From positions 1 to 64,000 of the forward strand of contig CBFIEM010000012.1 in the NCBI GenBank assembly GCA_965661625.1: DNA of 64,000 nt. Direction: 5' to 3'. The notes beneath the pieces are model-generated. The model worked only from the letters and a program-made list of their open reading frames with translations, had not been told where the DNA came from and searched no databases. The DNA comes from GCA-2705995 sp965661625 (GTDB lineage: Bacteria; Bacteroidota; Bacteroidia; Flavobacteriales_G; Salibacteraceae). Made by a program: the position numbers and the translations under genes. Below, piece after piece: positions 1-9,395 of the stretch (position 1 is the first letter of the stretch; the number at the start of each line of letters is the position of its first letter).

Positions 1-130
1 TCTAAGCGCGAAACTTACCTCAAGATGAGGCTTCTTTTAAGGGTCGTTATAGACGATGACGTTGATAGGCTGCAAGTGTAAAGTCAGTAATGGCAAAGCT
101 GAGCAGTACTAATTACCCGTAGCTTTTGTA
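1..130 (+). rRNA. rrl: 23S ribosomal RNA, 3' end (partial)
   Basis: The window opens inside a 23S rRNA gene. The stretch with GACGTTGATAGGCTG, GTAAAGTCAGTAATGGC and the terminal AGTACTAATTACCCGTAGCTT matches the conserved last helices of bacterial 23S rRNA in the form usual for Bacteroidota. The 5' part lies outside the window. The exact 3' end is uncertain by about 10 bases because the partner strand of the terminal helix is not visible. A 5S gene follows about 50 bases later, as in a standard rRNA operon. Confidence 0.93.
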
Positions 131-182
131 CTTCGATAGTTCTTAATTGATACATGTCTTCAAATGTTAACTTATTTACGAT

Positions 183-293
<111 letters not shown>

Positions 294-301
294 TTTTTTA
301 T

Positions 302-328
302 AAAAGCCTCACATTTTGTGGGGCTTTT
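302..328 (+). terminator. Intrinsic terminator of the rRNA operon
   Basis: An 11-bp stem (AAAAGCCTCAC with GTGGGGCTTTT, one G-T pair) with a short A/T-rich loop ends in a T run directly after the 5S gene. Confidence 0.85.
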
Positions 329-342
329 GTGTTTTAGCGCGC

Positions 343-350
343 TATCTTTG
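343..350 (+). promoter_or_regulatory. Putative Bacteroidota -7 element before the porin gene
   Basis: TATCTTTG matches the Bacteroidota -7 consensus TAnnTTTG. No TTTG lies exactly 19 bases upstream; the nearest copies are at 315-318 and 326-329. The element ends only 6 bases before the porin ATG at 357, so the mRNA would be leaderless or nearly so. Confidence 0.5.
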
Positions 351-356
351 ATCGTC

Positions 357-2186
357 ATGAAATACGTCCTGATCTTATTTCTAGCTCTAAGCCTTATTTC
401 TCGGGCTCAGGATTCTACTTTTAAAGAATATCCACTCCAACTTGTCAAGCAAATATCCCTGTCTTCTTATGGTGATACCATAGCTGTTGAATCCCCAGAT
501 AGCACACTTAATCGCTTTCATCGCTATTGGCTATACCAATACAATGGTATGCAAGGAACAGGTAACCTTGGAGGACCAATTCAAACAATGCTTGTGGATG
601 AATTTGATGCTGACTTGACGCCTTCCTTAAGCTCTAACCCTTATCGCGCTTATTATTACGATGATGCCTTGGGGTCTTACTATAACACGAAAGTGCCATT
701 TACTTCAGTAAGTTATTTCAATGGGGCACGAGAAGAACAGCTCTTCAATATCACCCATACACAGAATATTAACCCTAATGCCAACATCGGAATTAATTTC
801 CGACGAATAAGTAGTGTTGGATTCTATGCGGATAATAAAAATGTGCACAGCAATGCACGTGTGTTTGGATCCTTCAATTCTTCTGGTGGAAGATACTACG
901 CTCGGGTTAATGCTTTTGTAAACCTTGCTGAATTGAAAGAGAATGGCGGGATAACCTACGATTCATCATTTACAGAGAATACTGTCGATAACCGACTGGG
1001 AATGGCGGTAAACCTCAATAATGCAGAGAATAACTTAGACTATAGAGGGGTGAGGTATAAACATTCGTATAAGTTTTATAATCGCGACTCCATTGTTTCA
1101 GGCCTTAGGTCAATAGCAATCAATCATGATGTCAGGTACAGTTACGAGTACAATCGATTTGACGATCAAGCCCCAGATAGCTTGTATTACAATCCCTTTT
1201 TTCAATTGCAGTCAGCGAGTGTCCAGGATGTTGTTAGCTTATGGAAAACGCATAATAAACTAGGTCTTCAGTTTACAAATTCTAAAATGGCAGCACCTGA
1301 ACTTGGAGTTGTGCATGGATATTATACATGGAATAACAATCGGTTAGATTCTTCTATGAATCAACTCGGTGTTTATCTACGATTACCTGCATTTCAATTC
1401 ACGGAGCGATCAGAAGTATCCATTTATGGGGAATATATTTTTGATGGGTTTGGTGAGGAGAGCTATCATGCCAATGCTGCCTTAGGCTATAATATATCAG
1501 ACTCTTTAAACACTTCTTTGCGAATCTTAAGCGTAGCGAATCAACCTGATATTTCAATGTTGAATTATTATAGCAGTCAGCGTTCCTGGATTAACCGCTT
1601 TGCGAATCAGCAGACTACACGCATTTCAGTTGATTTGATTTATCGCAAGTGGAACACTTCGCTATCAGGTTCGATTACCTCCCGTTCTAATTTTATTTAT
1701 TTTGATGAATCAGCTCTTCCGCAACAGCTTGAAGATGATTTTCAAACAGTCGGTATTCAATTTAAAACTCATCAACATCACGGCATTTGGCACCTAACTG
1801 TAGACGCGGTATACCAAATGCTTAAGGATGACTTGCCACTAAGAGCTCCTGCATATTATGCCGTTATTGGAGCTTATGCAGAAATCCCCCTTTTTAAAAA
1901 GGCTATGTTCACGCAAGTTGGATTAGATGTATTTTATTCGGATGAATATTTAGCCGATGCTTACCTTCCACTTAATAGGAGTTTTCACATACAAAATGAG
2001 CTAGCGTTAGGAGCTTACCCATTCTTTGATCTGTACTTAGCTCTTCAAATTAAGAAGGTGAAGGGATTTGTAAAATATGCGCACGCTAATGCAGGCTTAA
2101 GTGGTTATGATTACTTGATGACTCCTAGTAATCCTATGAACGACGGACAATTCAGGTTTGGTATCAACTGGACCTTTATGAACTAA
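357..2186 (+). CDS. Putative outer-membrane porin (Porin_10 family)
   Basis: A 609-residue predicted outer-membrane beta-barrel of the Bacteroidota-specific putative porin family. It starts with a signal peptide (MKYVLILFLALSLISRAQ). I chose this ATG over a GTG 13 codons upstream that lies inside the rRNA terminator. An N-terminal block NGMQGTGNLGGPIQTM, then PFTSVSYFNGAREEQLFNI and LAELKENGGI, are features of this family. The rest alternates aromatic and polar residues as in beta strands and ends in aromatic-rich FGINWTFMN, typical of a barrel's last strand. The substrate is unknown. Its stop overlaps the convergent DUF5916 gene by 4 bases. No copper, iron or TonB motifs are seen. Confidence 0.85.
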   Translation: MKYVLILFLALSLISRAQDSTFKEYPLQLVKQISLSSYGDTIAVESPDSTLNRFHRYWLYQYNGMQGTGNLGGPIQTMLVDEFDADLTPSLSSNPYRAYYYDDALGSYYNTKVPFTSVSYFNGAREEQLFNITHTQNINPNANIGINFRRISSVGFYADNKNVHSNARVFGSFNSSGGRYYARVNAFVNLAELKENGGITYDSSFTENTVDNRLGMAVNLNNAENNLDYRGVRYKHSYKFYNRDSIVSGLRSIAINHDVRYSYEYNRFDDQAPDSLYYNPFFQLQSASVQDVVSLWKTHNKLGLQFTNSKMAAPELGVVHGYYTWNNNRLDSSMNQLGVYLRLPAFQFTERSEVSIYGEYIFDGFGEESYHANAALGYNISDSLNTSLRILSVANQPDISMLNYYSSQRSWINRFANQQTTRISVDLIYRKWNTSLSGSITSRSNFIYFDESALPQQLEDDFQTVGIQFKTHQHHGIWHLTVDAVYQMLKDDLPLRAPAYYAVIGAYAEIPLFKKAMFTQVGLDVFYSDEYLADAYLPLNRSFHIQNELALGAYPFFDLYLALQIKKVKGFVKYAHANAGLSGYDYLMTPSNPMNDGQFRFGINWTFMN

Positions 2187-4357
2187 GTATTGATCCAGTA
2201 AATAAACTTTATCGTTAAGCCACGATTTCGAATGTCCCATCCAGGCGTGTAATTATCTGTGTACACTAAGAATAAATCCGACATCGGTTTGAATCGCCAT
2301 TGAAGCCTGGTATTTATATTAATGTTGTCTAGTTGCGTATTGTATTGCACGAAGCTATTGAAGAAAATAGATTTGGAAAGGGTGAGGTTTATTTGCGTTC
2401 CTACCAGGTTTAATTCTGTAGTGCCTATTTCAGGTAAAACAATGTTGTCGTGTCTGTAATTTACTCGAATATTTGCAAATGGAGGTATGCGAGCGGAGCC
2501 TGAAACTTCATAAGTCTGTTTTTCTCCATTGTAATAAGTTCCTGTATTAACGGTGAGTTCCCCTGAGAATAATTGCCGGGTGTCAGTGCTAGCGCTTAAT
2601 GAGTAATTGTTGTAATAGTATTCCCCTGCTATGATGGGGTCGTTGTTGTCAAAGGTTACGTCTGTAGGAAAAAACAGCAGGGTATGAATTTGCTCGGCAT
2701 TAAAGCGCAACGATGCTGAATTCTGGAACTCGAATTGATAATATCCACGTAATAGGTAATCCGTTTGCTCATAACTTCCGTTGGCATAATAATCTAAATA
2801 AACCCCGGGTCCGTGCCTAAATAAAAGACTGGATTTAGGGTAAAATCGGTATTCTGCCGACGGTTCCAAGCGCCAATAGGAAATGGTGGTTATGGTATCG
2901 GTTATGGGGTTTGAGAACTTATTACGCGGAACAAAACCTACTTGAGCGTCATAATCGCGATCAACATATTCGTGATTCCACATTGCGAAAAATTTTGGAG
3001 CTTCATACCGTAAAAAGCTTGCATTTGCCAATGCACGGGTTGAATGATCAGGGTTGAATGATTGATGGTAAAAAAACTTCCCATACCAGCGATTATCAGC
3101 ACTAGCAAGATTGTAGTCTAACCCTAAAACACGATTGAAATCACTAGCATTCAATTCTCCGCCTTCAAACCCCTGTCTATTCACGAAAATTGCCGCAATA
3201 TTAGATCGAGAAAACAAGTTCCGTTGTAATGCCGCCACTGAAAAATTTTCAGGATTAATTGATGTTTGTGGCACCCCTTCAGTTTGCATATTCATCAACC
3301 CTATGCGCCATTGATTGTTGAGTTTACCACTTAATCGCGCCCCGGCTAAAATTGGGATAGTATTACCGCCACGAAGTCCAATTCTTCTGCTAAAAAAGGG
3401 CCTGATTTGACGAAAACCAAAGCGAGCAAAGAGGTCATTGTTTTCCAGAAAGAAATTTCGTCGTTCCGGAAAGAATAGTGAAAAACGCGTCAAATTGGTA
3501 ACTTGTTGATCAACTTCGGCTTGAGAAAAATCTGGATTAACTGTAATATCCAGGTTTAATGACGGTGTAACACTAATCTTAGCATCTAAGCTCGGGCGTA
3601 CGTCGGTGTTTTGATTTTGTAATTCGTAGTCTTCAAAATGAGTTCCAGTAATACTCGGAATTATAGAAGCATTAAAACCAGGAGCAGGAGCTGATTCTTT
3701 CCACGTTAATGGTGCAGTGAAGGCGAGGTTTGCAGGGTCGAAATTTCGAGCAACTTGAGTCCAACTATCTGTTTGATTAAGGTGTTGTGTGCGTCGAATT
3801 ACGTTTATCCCCCAGCGTTTGACCTCATCGGTGTAGCGTAATGTTTTAAAGGGAATTGCCATTTCGATACTATAATAGCCCGATCCAATAGAAGCTTCAC
3901 CATACCAACGGTTATCCCACACAGTAGATATGTTGCCCCCATCTTCAATCAACGCTTCGCCTTGAACTCCTTTTGGTGAGAGGTAAAAATAGAACCCATT
4001 CCTGCCATCATTAAAGGGGGAAAGCACCAACGCGAAAAAATCATTTTGACTTGGATTAAAATCCCGTTGTAAGGTAAGGTTGGTAATTTGTTGTGTTGAG
4101 CATATAGCGGCAACATAGAGGAATTCATCATCAAAAAGCATGGCAAATGACGTGGGTATTTCAGACTCAACGCTATCGACTGGATAATTCTGATATAGTT
4201 GATTTTGAAATTGCGCCTCTCCCCATTCTGAAGGTTTTATAATGCCATCAACCTCAATGGATTGACTCGTTCGGTCAAGGGAAATGGGTTGGTTTTGGCC
4301 ATGAGCAAGACCTGCTAACAGCAATGAAAAGAATACGAAAACGACCCGACCAAACAT
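2183..4357 (-). CDS. DUF5916 / CBM9-like outer-membrane-associated protein
   Basis: A 724-residue secreted protein with a signal peptide ending near AGLAHGQ. Residues about 25-215 look like the family 9 carbohydrate-binding-like beta-sandwich fused to DUF5916 proteins (IEVDGIIKPSEWGEA, FDDEFLYVAAIC, WGINVIRR). The remaining roughly 500 residues form the DUF5916 region (ARNFDPANLAFTAPLTW, SPSLNLDITVNPDFSQAEVD, FFPERRNFFLEN), probably a beta-barrel ending in IKFIYWIN. The molecular role of the family is not established. The gene begins 25 bases after the 'asparagine synthetase B' gene and may be last in a dnaB-led operon. Its stop codon is shared with the convergent porin gene. Confidence 0.8.
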   Translation of the reverse strand: MFGRVVFVFFSLLLAGLAHGQNQPISLDRTSQSIEVDGIIKPSEWGEAQFQNQLYQNYPVDSVESEIPTSFAMLFDDEFLYVAAICSTQQITNLTLQRDFNPSQNDFFALVLSPFNDGRNGFYFYLSPKGVQGEALIEDGGNISTVWDNRWYGEASIGSGYYSIEMAIPFKTLRYTDEVKRWGINVIRRTQHLNQTDSWTQVARNFDPANLAFTAPLTWKESAPAPGFNASIIPSITGTHFEDYELQNQNTDVRPSLDAKISVTPSLNLDITVNPDFSQAEVDQQVTNLTRFSLFFPERRNFFLENNDLFARFGFRQIRPFFSRRIGLRGGNTIPILAGARLSGKLNNQWRIGLMNMQTEGVPQTSINPENFSVAALQRNLFSRSNIAAIFVNRQGFEGGELNASDFNRVLGLDYNLASADNRWYGKFFYHQSFNPDHSTRALANASFLRYEAPKFFAMWNHEYVDRDYDAQVGFVPRNKFSNPITDTITTISYWRLEPSAEYRFYPKSSLLFRHGPGVYLDYYANGSYEQTDYLLRGYYQFEFQNSASLRFNAEQIHTLLFFPTDVTFDNNDPIIAGEYYYNNYSLSASTDTRQLFSGELTVNTGTYYNGEKQTYEVSGSARIPPFANIRVNYRHDNIVLPEIGTTELNLVGTQINLTLSKSIFFNSFVQYNTQLDNININTRLQWRFKPMSDLFLVYTDNYTPGWDIRNRGLTIKFIYWINT

Positions 4358-4382
4358 GGGTGCAAAAGAACAAAAAAGTCAC

Positions 4383-5654
4383 CTATGTTTTTTGCTTTTT
4401 CTTTTTAGCTGCCGGAAAAAGTACATTATTCAAGATAAGTCGGTATCCGGGTGAGTTTGGGTGTAATTCGAGCTCGGTTGGGGGGTCACCTACAAAATGC
4501 TGATAGTCTTCAGGATCGTGGCCTCCATAAAAGGTCCATTGACCCTTTCCAGCTTTTCCATGAATGTATCGCGCAGTGCCCAACGCTTTATGCGCTCCCA
4601 TAATTAAGATACCAGGCTTGATGAAATCAGTAACATACGAGGTGGTCTGTCCCATGAATCCTTTTACAATGCGCTCGTGGTTTTGAGTTAACATCGTTGG
4701 AACGGGATCCCATTTTGCCGAATAGTCGAAAAGCTCAAAATAATCCTGTTCTTTTTGTTTTTTAAGGTGACGGGGAGTACCATCTATAGTGGAATATTCA
4801 TATTCTAATGGATTTGTACGGAGCTCGTAATTTTCAAATGCGAAAGACTGAGTGAAATCTAGTTTAGACTGGGCTTGAGGGTCGGCTGGATCCCCATCAA
4901 ACATCTGTTCACAGATGTCAGTATTTGTAGCAGCTAAAGCGATCTCGTACGAATCCGTTCCTGAGCACATCGAAAATAAGAATCCTCCTCCAACAGTGAA
5001 GTTTCTAATTTCTTGAGCTACCGCTAACTTGAGTTCTGAAACTTTTGAAAAGCCTAACGTTTCAGCTCGAGCCTCTGATTCAGCAACTTCCCTTAAATAC
5101 CAATCTGCATTTTTATAATTCGCATAAAATTTGCCGTACTGTCCGGTAAAGTCTTCATGGTGCATATGAAGCCAGTCATAGAGTGGGAGGTCACCTCTTA
5201 CTACTTCACGATCATAAATTTCTTGGTAAGGTATTTCTGCGTAGGTTAGGACTAACGTTACCGCATCATCCCAAGGTTGTTTGCCACTTGGCGTATAAAC
5301 AGCTATTCGGGGTGATTTTTCCAACTTGATGATATCCATATTTACCTCTGGATTCACAATTTGAGATTTTATCGCAACAGCCCTACTTTCTGGAATGACT
5401 TCAAAGGAAACTCCTCTGATAACAAGTTCATTGCGAATTGCATCTAACCCAGGAGTGAGAAAACTTCCTCCTCGATAATTGAGCAACCATTCAACGGGTT
5501 GATCTTGTGCAAGAACCCAATAGGCTATACCATATGCTTTGAGGTGATTGGACTGTGAGTCATCCATAGGGATGAGAATCTGAGAAGCCTGCCCCATCAA
5601 AGAAACGAGGACAAATAAGACAGTGAATGCCTGCTGCTTAAAATGGTGTTTCAT
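4383..5654 (-). CDS. Conserved secreted protein, commonly labelled 'asparagine synthetase B'
   Basis: A 423-residue protein found across Flavobacteria and usually annotated as asparagine synthetase B. I see no N-terminal Cys nucleophile, glutaminase domain or ATP-pyrophosphatase SGGxDS loop, so that name looks unsupported. A signal peptide (MKHHFKQQAFTVLFVLVSLM) argues for export. Conserved stretches include LNYRGGSF, KQPWDDAVTLVLTYAEIPY, HHEDFTGQYGKFY, GGGFLFSMCSGTDSYEIALA and FYGGHDPEDYQHFVGDP. The last resembles a class I glutamine-amidotransferase-like or secreted alpha/beta fold, but this is a guess. I chose the ATG that opens the signal peptide; it overlaps the 3' end of dnaB by 17 bases. 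The C-terminus is lysine-rich (KKKKQKT). Function unknown. Confidence 0.8.
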   Translation of the reverse strand: MKHHFKQQAFTVLFVLVSLMGQASQILIPMDDSQSNHLKAYGIAYWVLAQDQPVEWLLNYRGGSFLTPGLDAIRNELVIRGVSFEVIPESRAVAIKSQIVNPEVNMDIIKLEKSPRIAVYTPSGKQPWDDAVTLVLTYAEIPYQEIYDREVVRGDLPLYDWLHMHHEDFTGQYGKFYANYKNADWYLREVAESEARAETLGFSKVSELKLAVAQEIRNFTVGGGFLFSMCSGTDSYEIALAATNTDICEQMFDGDPADPQAQSKLDFTQSFAFENYELRTNPLEYEYSTIDGTPRHLKKQKEQDYFELFDYSAKWDPVPTMLTQNHERIVKGFMGQTTSYVTDFIKPGILIMGAHKALGTARYIHGKAGKGQWTFYGGHDPEDYQHFVGDPPTELELHPNSPGYRLILNNVLFPAAKKKKQKT

Positions 5655-7155
5655 CATCCCCATCAACTTCATCCATTCTGCTTTTAATTGTGGTGTTTCC
5701 TCCAAACTCATCTGAAACCGGCATATTCGATCCAAAGGCGAAATCATCGTTGGATTCGAGGTTATCAAATTTAGCAAGGTTTGCAATAAATTTCAATTTC
5801 ACATTTTCAAGTGCACCATTTCTGTGTTTTGCAATAATGATTTCACCCATTCCTGTGGTTGGATTACCATCTTCATCTTCAGTTAATCCATAATATTCAG
5901 GACGATAAATGAATGTAACCATATCCGCATCTTGTTCGATTGCTCCAGACTCTCGTAAATCTGATAACATGGGGCGCTTGTCACCACCTCTCGTTTCAAC
6001 CGCCCTACTCAATTGAGAAAGAGCAATCATCGGTACATTTAACTCTTTAGCAATGCTTTTAATGGAACGTGATATGGTACTGATTTCTTGTTCGCGATTC
6101 CCTTTGTCACTTCCTGCGGTCATGAGTTGAAGGTAATCTATGATGACCATCTGAATGTTATGCTGAGATTTAAGTCGCCTGCATTTTGCACGAAGTTCAA
6201 AAACAGATAACGCAGGGGTGTCATCGATGAAAATGGGGGCTTGAGTAAGCCTTGATATTTTAGCATTTAATTGCTCCCATTCATGAGGCTGCAGGTTTCC
6301 TTTTTTTAGTTTTTCAGCACTTAATTCAGTTTCACTTGCTATTAACCTGTTTACAAGTTGAAGTGATGACATCTCTAACGAGAATACTGCTACAGGAATA
6401 TTAAAATCAACGGCACTGTTTCGTGCAAGGGAAAGTACAAACGCTGTTTTTCCCATACCAGGTCGCGCAGCAAGAACAATCATATCTGAAGGTTGAAAAC
6501 CTGATGTGACGCGATCAAGTTCGGTGAACCCTGTAGGTACACCGCTTATTCCATCTGTTTTCTTCGCTAACTCTTCAACTTGCTTGATTGCCTGTTGAAT
6601 CAGGTCCGACATATTGTCGAAATTCTTTTTGATATTCCCTTCTGCTACAGCAAATAAATCAGCTTCTGCCTCATCGAGTAAGTCAAATACATCTGTGGTT
6701 TCATCGTAGGCTTTATTAATGATCCCAGTACTTATCCGAATTAGTTCACGCTGAATGTACTTCTGAGAAATTATACGAGCATGAAATTCCACATTTGCGG
6801 CAGATGCAACACGGTTTGTTAGCTGGGAAATGTAAAAAGGACCACCAACTAAGTCAAGTGAGCCTTGGCTTCTGAGCTTCTCAGTAACAGTGAGTATATC
6901 GATGGGTTCTGACGCTGCAAACAACTCCTTAATGGCATCGTAAATTTTCTGATGCTGTTCGCGATAGAATGATTCAGGTTGAAGAATGTCTATAACATCA
7001 TTAACGGCCTCTTTCTCAAGCATGAGGGCACCTAAAACGGCTTCTTCCAGATCAAGTGCTTGAGGGGGCATTTTTCCGAGCTCGAATTTGTCTAAACCAG
7101 CTGTGCCGCGCTTACTTGATAGACGTGTATTTTGTTTAGGAGTATTGTCAGCCAT
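5638..7155 (-). CDS. dnaB: Replicative DNA helicase DnaB
   Basis: A 505-residue hexameric helicase that unwinds DNA at the replication fork. The N-terminal primase-interacting domain spans about residues 30-140 (PQALDLEEAVLGALMLE, FYREQHQKIYDAI). The RecA-like C-terminal domain follows: Walker A ARPGMGKTA near residues 230-238, FSLEMSS, Walker B-type VIIDYLQLM, LSRAVETRG and DLRESGAIEQDADMV. Length is normal and no intein is inserted. The protein begins with about 25 polar residues before the conserved core. The 'asparagine synthetase B' gene overlaps its end. A terminator from accA lies upstream, so dnaB probably has its own promoter in the 157-base gap. Confidence 0.97.
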   Translation of the reverse strand: MADNTPKQNTRLSSKRGTAGLDKFELGKMPPQALDLEEAVLGALMLEKEAVNDVIDILQPESFYREQHQKIYDAIKELFAASEPIDILTVTEKLRSQGSLDLVGGPFYISQLTNRVASAANVEFHARIISQKYIQRELIRISTGIINKAYDETTDVFDLLDEAEADLFAVAEGNIKKNFDNMSDLIQQAIKQVEELAKKTDGISGVPTGFTELDRVTSGFQPSDMIVLAARPGMGKTAFVLSLARNSAVDFNIPVAVFSLEMSSLQLVNRLIASETELSAEKLKKGNLQPHEWEQLNAKISRLTQAPIFIDDTPALSVFELRAKCRRLKSQHNIQMVIIDYLQLMTAGSDKGNREQEISTISRSIKSIAKELNVPMIALSQLSRAVETRGGDKRPMLSDLRESGAIEQDADMVTFIYRPEYYGLTEDEDGNPTTGMGEIIIAKHRNGALENVKLKFIANLAKFDNLESNDDFAFGSNMPVSDEFGGNTTIKSRMDEVDGDDETPF

Positions 7156-7267
7156 AGTAATTGAATATAGTCAAAAGTAGGTAACCATCAATGGCTTACC
7201 TACCAACATGCTAGCCGCTTATAAAAAGTTATAAGTTTCTGTTTTCAACAATTGTTCATAAGACAAT

Positions 7268-7290
7268 AAAGCCAGGTCTAGCCTGGCTTT
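7268..7290 (-). terminator. Probable terminator of the tgt-lptG-accA operon
   Basis: A perfect 9-bp stem (AAAGCCAGG with CCTGGCTTT, 5-base loop) lies 22 bases beyond the accA stop. On the minus strand the 3' arm ends in TTT and then ATTGTCTT, so the T tract is weak. It separates accA from dnaB. Confidence 0.6.
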
Positions 7291-7312
7291 AATCAAATGA
7301 CAGAATACCAAT

Positions 7313-8269
7313 TTATTCTACAACAGTACCCATTGAAGTGAATTTCTTAATGCGCTTATCAATCAGCTTATCTTCTTCAAGTTCTTCAAGTTTTGGAATC
7401 CATTTTAGGAGCTCTTGCTTTACCCGATCAAACATCTCCTCTGGACAGGCATGGGCTCCACCTAAAGGCTCTTTAATTACACCGTCAATAAGTTTGTTAG
7501 AGAGCATATCTGTTGCTGTTAACTTTAAAGCACTTGCAGCTTGTTCTTTATAGTCCCAACTTCTCCAAAGAATTGAAGAACATGATTCAGGAGATATTAC
7601 GCTGTACCAAGTGTTCTCTAACATTAAAACTCGGTCGCCTATCCCTATACCTAATGCACCACCTGATGCTCCTTCACCAATAATGATGCAGATAACGGGA
7701 ACCTTCAATTGAGCCATCTCGATCAGGTTTCGAGCAATAGCTTCTCCTTGTCCTCGCTCCTCAGCTTCAAGGCCTGGGTATGCACCAGGTGTGTCTATAA
7801 AGGTTACGATTGGCTTGTTAAATTTTTCGGCGAGCTTCATAAGCCGAAGTGCTTTGCGGTACCCTTCCGGATTCGCCATTCCAAAATTTCTGTATTGGCG
7901 CATTTTGGTATTAATCCCTTTTTGATGGCCAATGAACATAACTGTTTTGCCATCTACAGAACCAAAACCTCCAACAATGGCTTTATCATCTTTTACATTC
8001 CGATCACCATGGAGCTCAATAAACGTCCCCTCTGATATGTAATCAATGTAATTCAAGGTATAGGGTCGATCGGGGTGTCGTGAAACCATGACGCGTTGCC
8101 ATGGCGTTAGTGACCCGAAAATTTCTTTTCGTTTTTCTTTAATCCGTTTCTCAAGACCTTTAACTGTCTGATCTACTTTAACTTGACTTGTTTCTTCGAT
8201 TTGTTTAGCTTTTTCAAGCTGTTCAACGAGCTCTGCTATCGGCTCTTCAAAATCTAAGTATGTTGGCAT
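7313..8269 (-). CDS. accA: Acetyl-CoA carboxylase carboxyltransferase subunit alpha
   Basis: A 318-residue carboxyltransferase alpha subunit. With AccD it transfers CO2 from carboxybiotin to acetyl-CoA to form malonyl-CoA, the first step of fatty acid synthesis. It has the N-terminal helical region (LDFEEPIAELVEQLEKA) and the crotonase-like core: HGDRNVKDDKAIVGGFG, FIDTPGAYPGLEAEERGQ, IIGEGASGGALGIGIGDRVLMLENTWYS split around the oxyanion-hole glycines, and SPESCSSILWRSW. Length matches the family (about 317). accD and the biotin subunits are not in the window. It is the last gene of a tgt-lptG-accA array. Confidence 0.97.
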   Translation of the reverse strand: MPTYLDFEEPIAELVEQLEKAKQIEETSQVKVDQTVKGLEKRIKEKRKEIFGSLTPWQRVMVSRHPDRPYTLNYIDYISEGTFIELHGDRNVKDDKAIVGGFGSVDGKTVMFIGHQKGINTKMRQYRNFGMANPEGYRKALRLMKLAEKFNKPIVTFIDTPGAYPGLEAEERGQGEAIARNLIEMAQLKVPVICIIIGEGASGGALGIGIGDRVLMLENTWYSVISPESCSSILWRSWDYKEQAASALKLTATDMLSNKLIDGVIKEPLGGAHACPEEMFDRVKQELLKWIPKLEELEEDKLIDKRIKKFTSMGTVVE

Positions 8270-8318
8270 ATTGCTGCTTTTGTAAAATCGAAATTAGAAA
8301 TTCTCACTCGAAAGGCAA

Positions 8319-9395
8319 TTATTTTGGAGCTTTCTGGTAAAGGTAAACTCCAAGTGCTCCAAAAATAATGTTCGGTGTCCACACAGCCCAAAATGGACTA
8401 AATCCCGCATTTCTTGCAAATACTGTAGATACTTGCATGGCCATTATGTACACCAAGATTATACCAATGCTTATGGCAATATGAAGGCCAATACCACCCC
8501 TAACTTTTCGGCTGGCCACGCTTACACCAATGAGCGTTAATATGTAGGTTGCAAAAGGGTATGAGGACCGTTGATGTTTTTCAATAAGGTAAAATGGAAT
8601 AAGCTCAGACCCTTTCATGCGTGCTTCTTCAATAAATTTATTGAGTGCAGGAGTAGTCATCATTTGCACGTTAGTTTGGCGCTGTTCAAATTCAACAGGA
8701 CTGAAGTTCCAAGCTGTATCTAAGCGTTTACCTTTTTCGATATGCTCCTCCGTTCCATCAATTGTTCGAATAGTATACAGTTCCACTATCCAATTTTTAT
8801 TGACAGTATCCCAACGAATGAATTCAGACATTAACTTATAGGTGATTTGATTACCATCGAATTTCTCATAGCTAAACTTGTACCCCATGTGCCGGTCTAC
8901 ACGATAGTTGTCCATGTAAATGTATTCACCCGGACGAACTTGGCGATGGATGTGTTTGTCGCGATTTTGAAAAGGGTTATTGATGTACGTCCATTCGAAC
9001 TGTAAACGTTCTTTGCTGGCATTTGGAACAAGGTAGTGGTTTAAAAGAAGAGCAATGCTGGCCAATAGTGTAGCAGCAACAAAATAGGGAAGTAGCAACC
9101 GATTGAACGATACTCCCGATGCGAGAATTGAAATGATCTCAGATCGAGAGGCCATGGTCGAGGTGAATATTATCACCGAAAGGAAAATGATTAATGGAGA
9201 AAATAAATTGCCGTAGAAAAAGATGAAATTCACATAGTAGTCAAGCAATATGGCTTTAAGTGGAGCACTATTATTAATGAAGTCATCGATTTTTTCTGAA
9301 ACATCAAAAATCATGGCAATAACCATGATCAAACCCAGTATAAAAAAGAAGGTTGATAAAAATTTCTTAATGATGAAAAGGTCTAATTTTTTCAC
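8319..9395 (-). CDS. LptF/LptG family permease (YjgP/YjgQ)
   Basis: A 358-residue inner-membrane permease of the type that, with the LptB ATPase, extracts lipopolysaccharide for transport to the outer membrane. Three hydrophobic segments lie in the first 125 residues (FLSTFFFILGLIMVIAMIF, NLFSPLIIFLSVIIFTSTM, LLPYFVAATLLASIALLL), then a periplasmic beta region (about 130-270) and three more membrane segments at the C-terminus. SRSEIISILASGVSF is the conserved cytoplasmic coupling-helix region. It starts with GTG sharing one base with the tgt stop (TAGTG), indicating translational coupling. I cannot separate LptF from LptG by eye, though the FDVSEKIDDF motif resembles LptG. Confidence 0.9.
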   Translation of the reverse strand: MKKLDLFIIKKFLSTFFFILGLIMVIAMIFDVSEKIDDFINNSAPLKAILLDYYVNFIFFYGNLFSPLIIFLSVIIFTSTMASRSEIISILASGVSFNRLLLPYFVAATLLASIALLLNHYLVPNASKERLQFEWTYINNPFQNRDKHIHRQVRPGEYIYMDNYRVDRHMGYKFSYEKFDGNQITYKLMSEFIRWDTVNKNWIVELYTIRTIDGTEEHIEKGKRLDTAWNFSPVEFEQRQTNVQMMTTPALNKFIEEARMKGSELIPFYLIEKHQRSSYPFATYILTLIGVSVASRKVRGGIGLHIAISIGIILVYIMAMQVSTVFARNAGFSPFWAVWTPNIIFGALGVYLYQKAPK

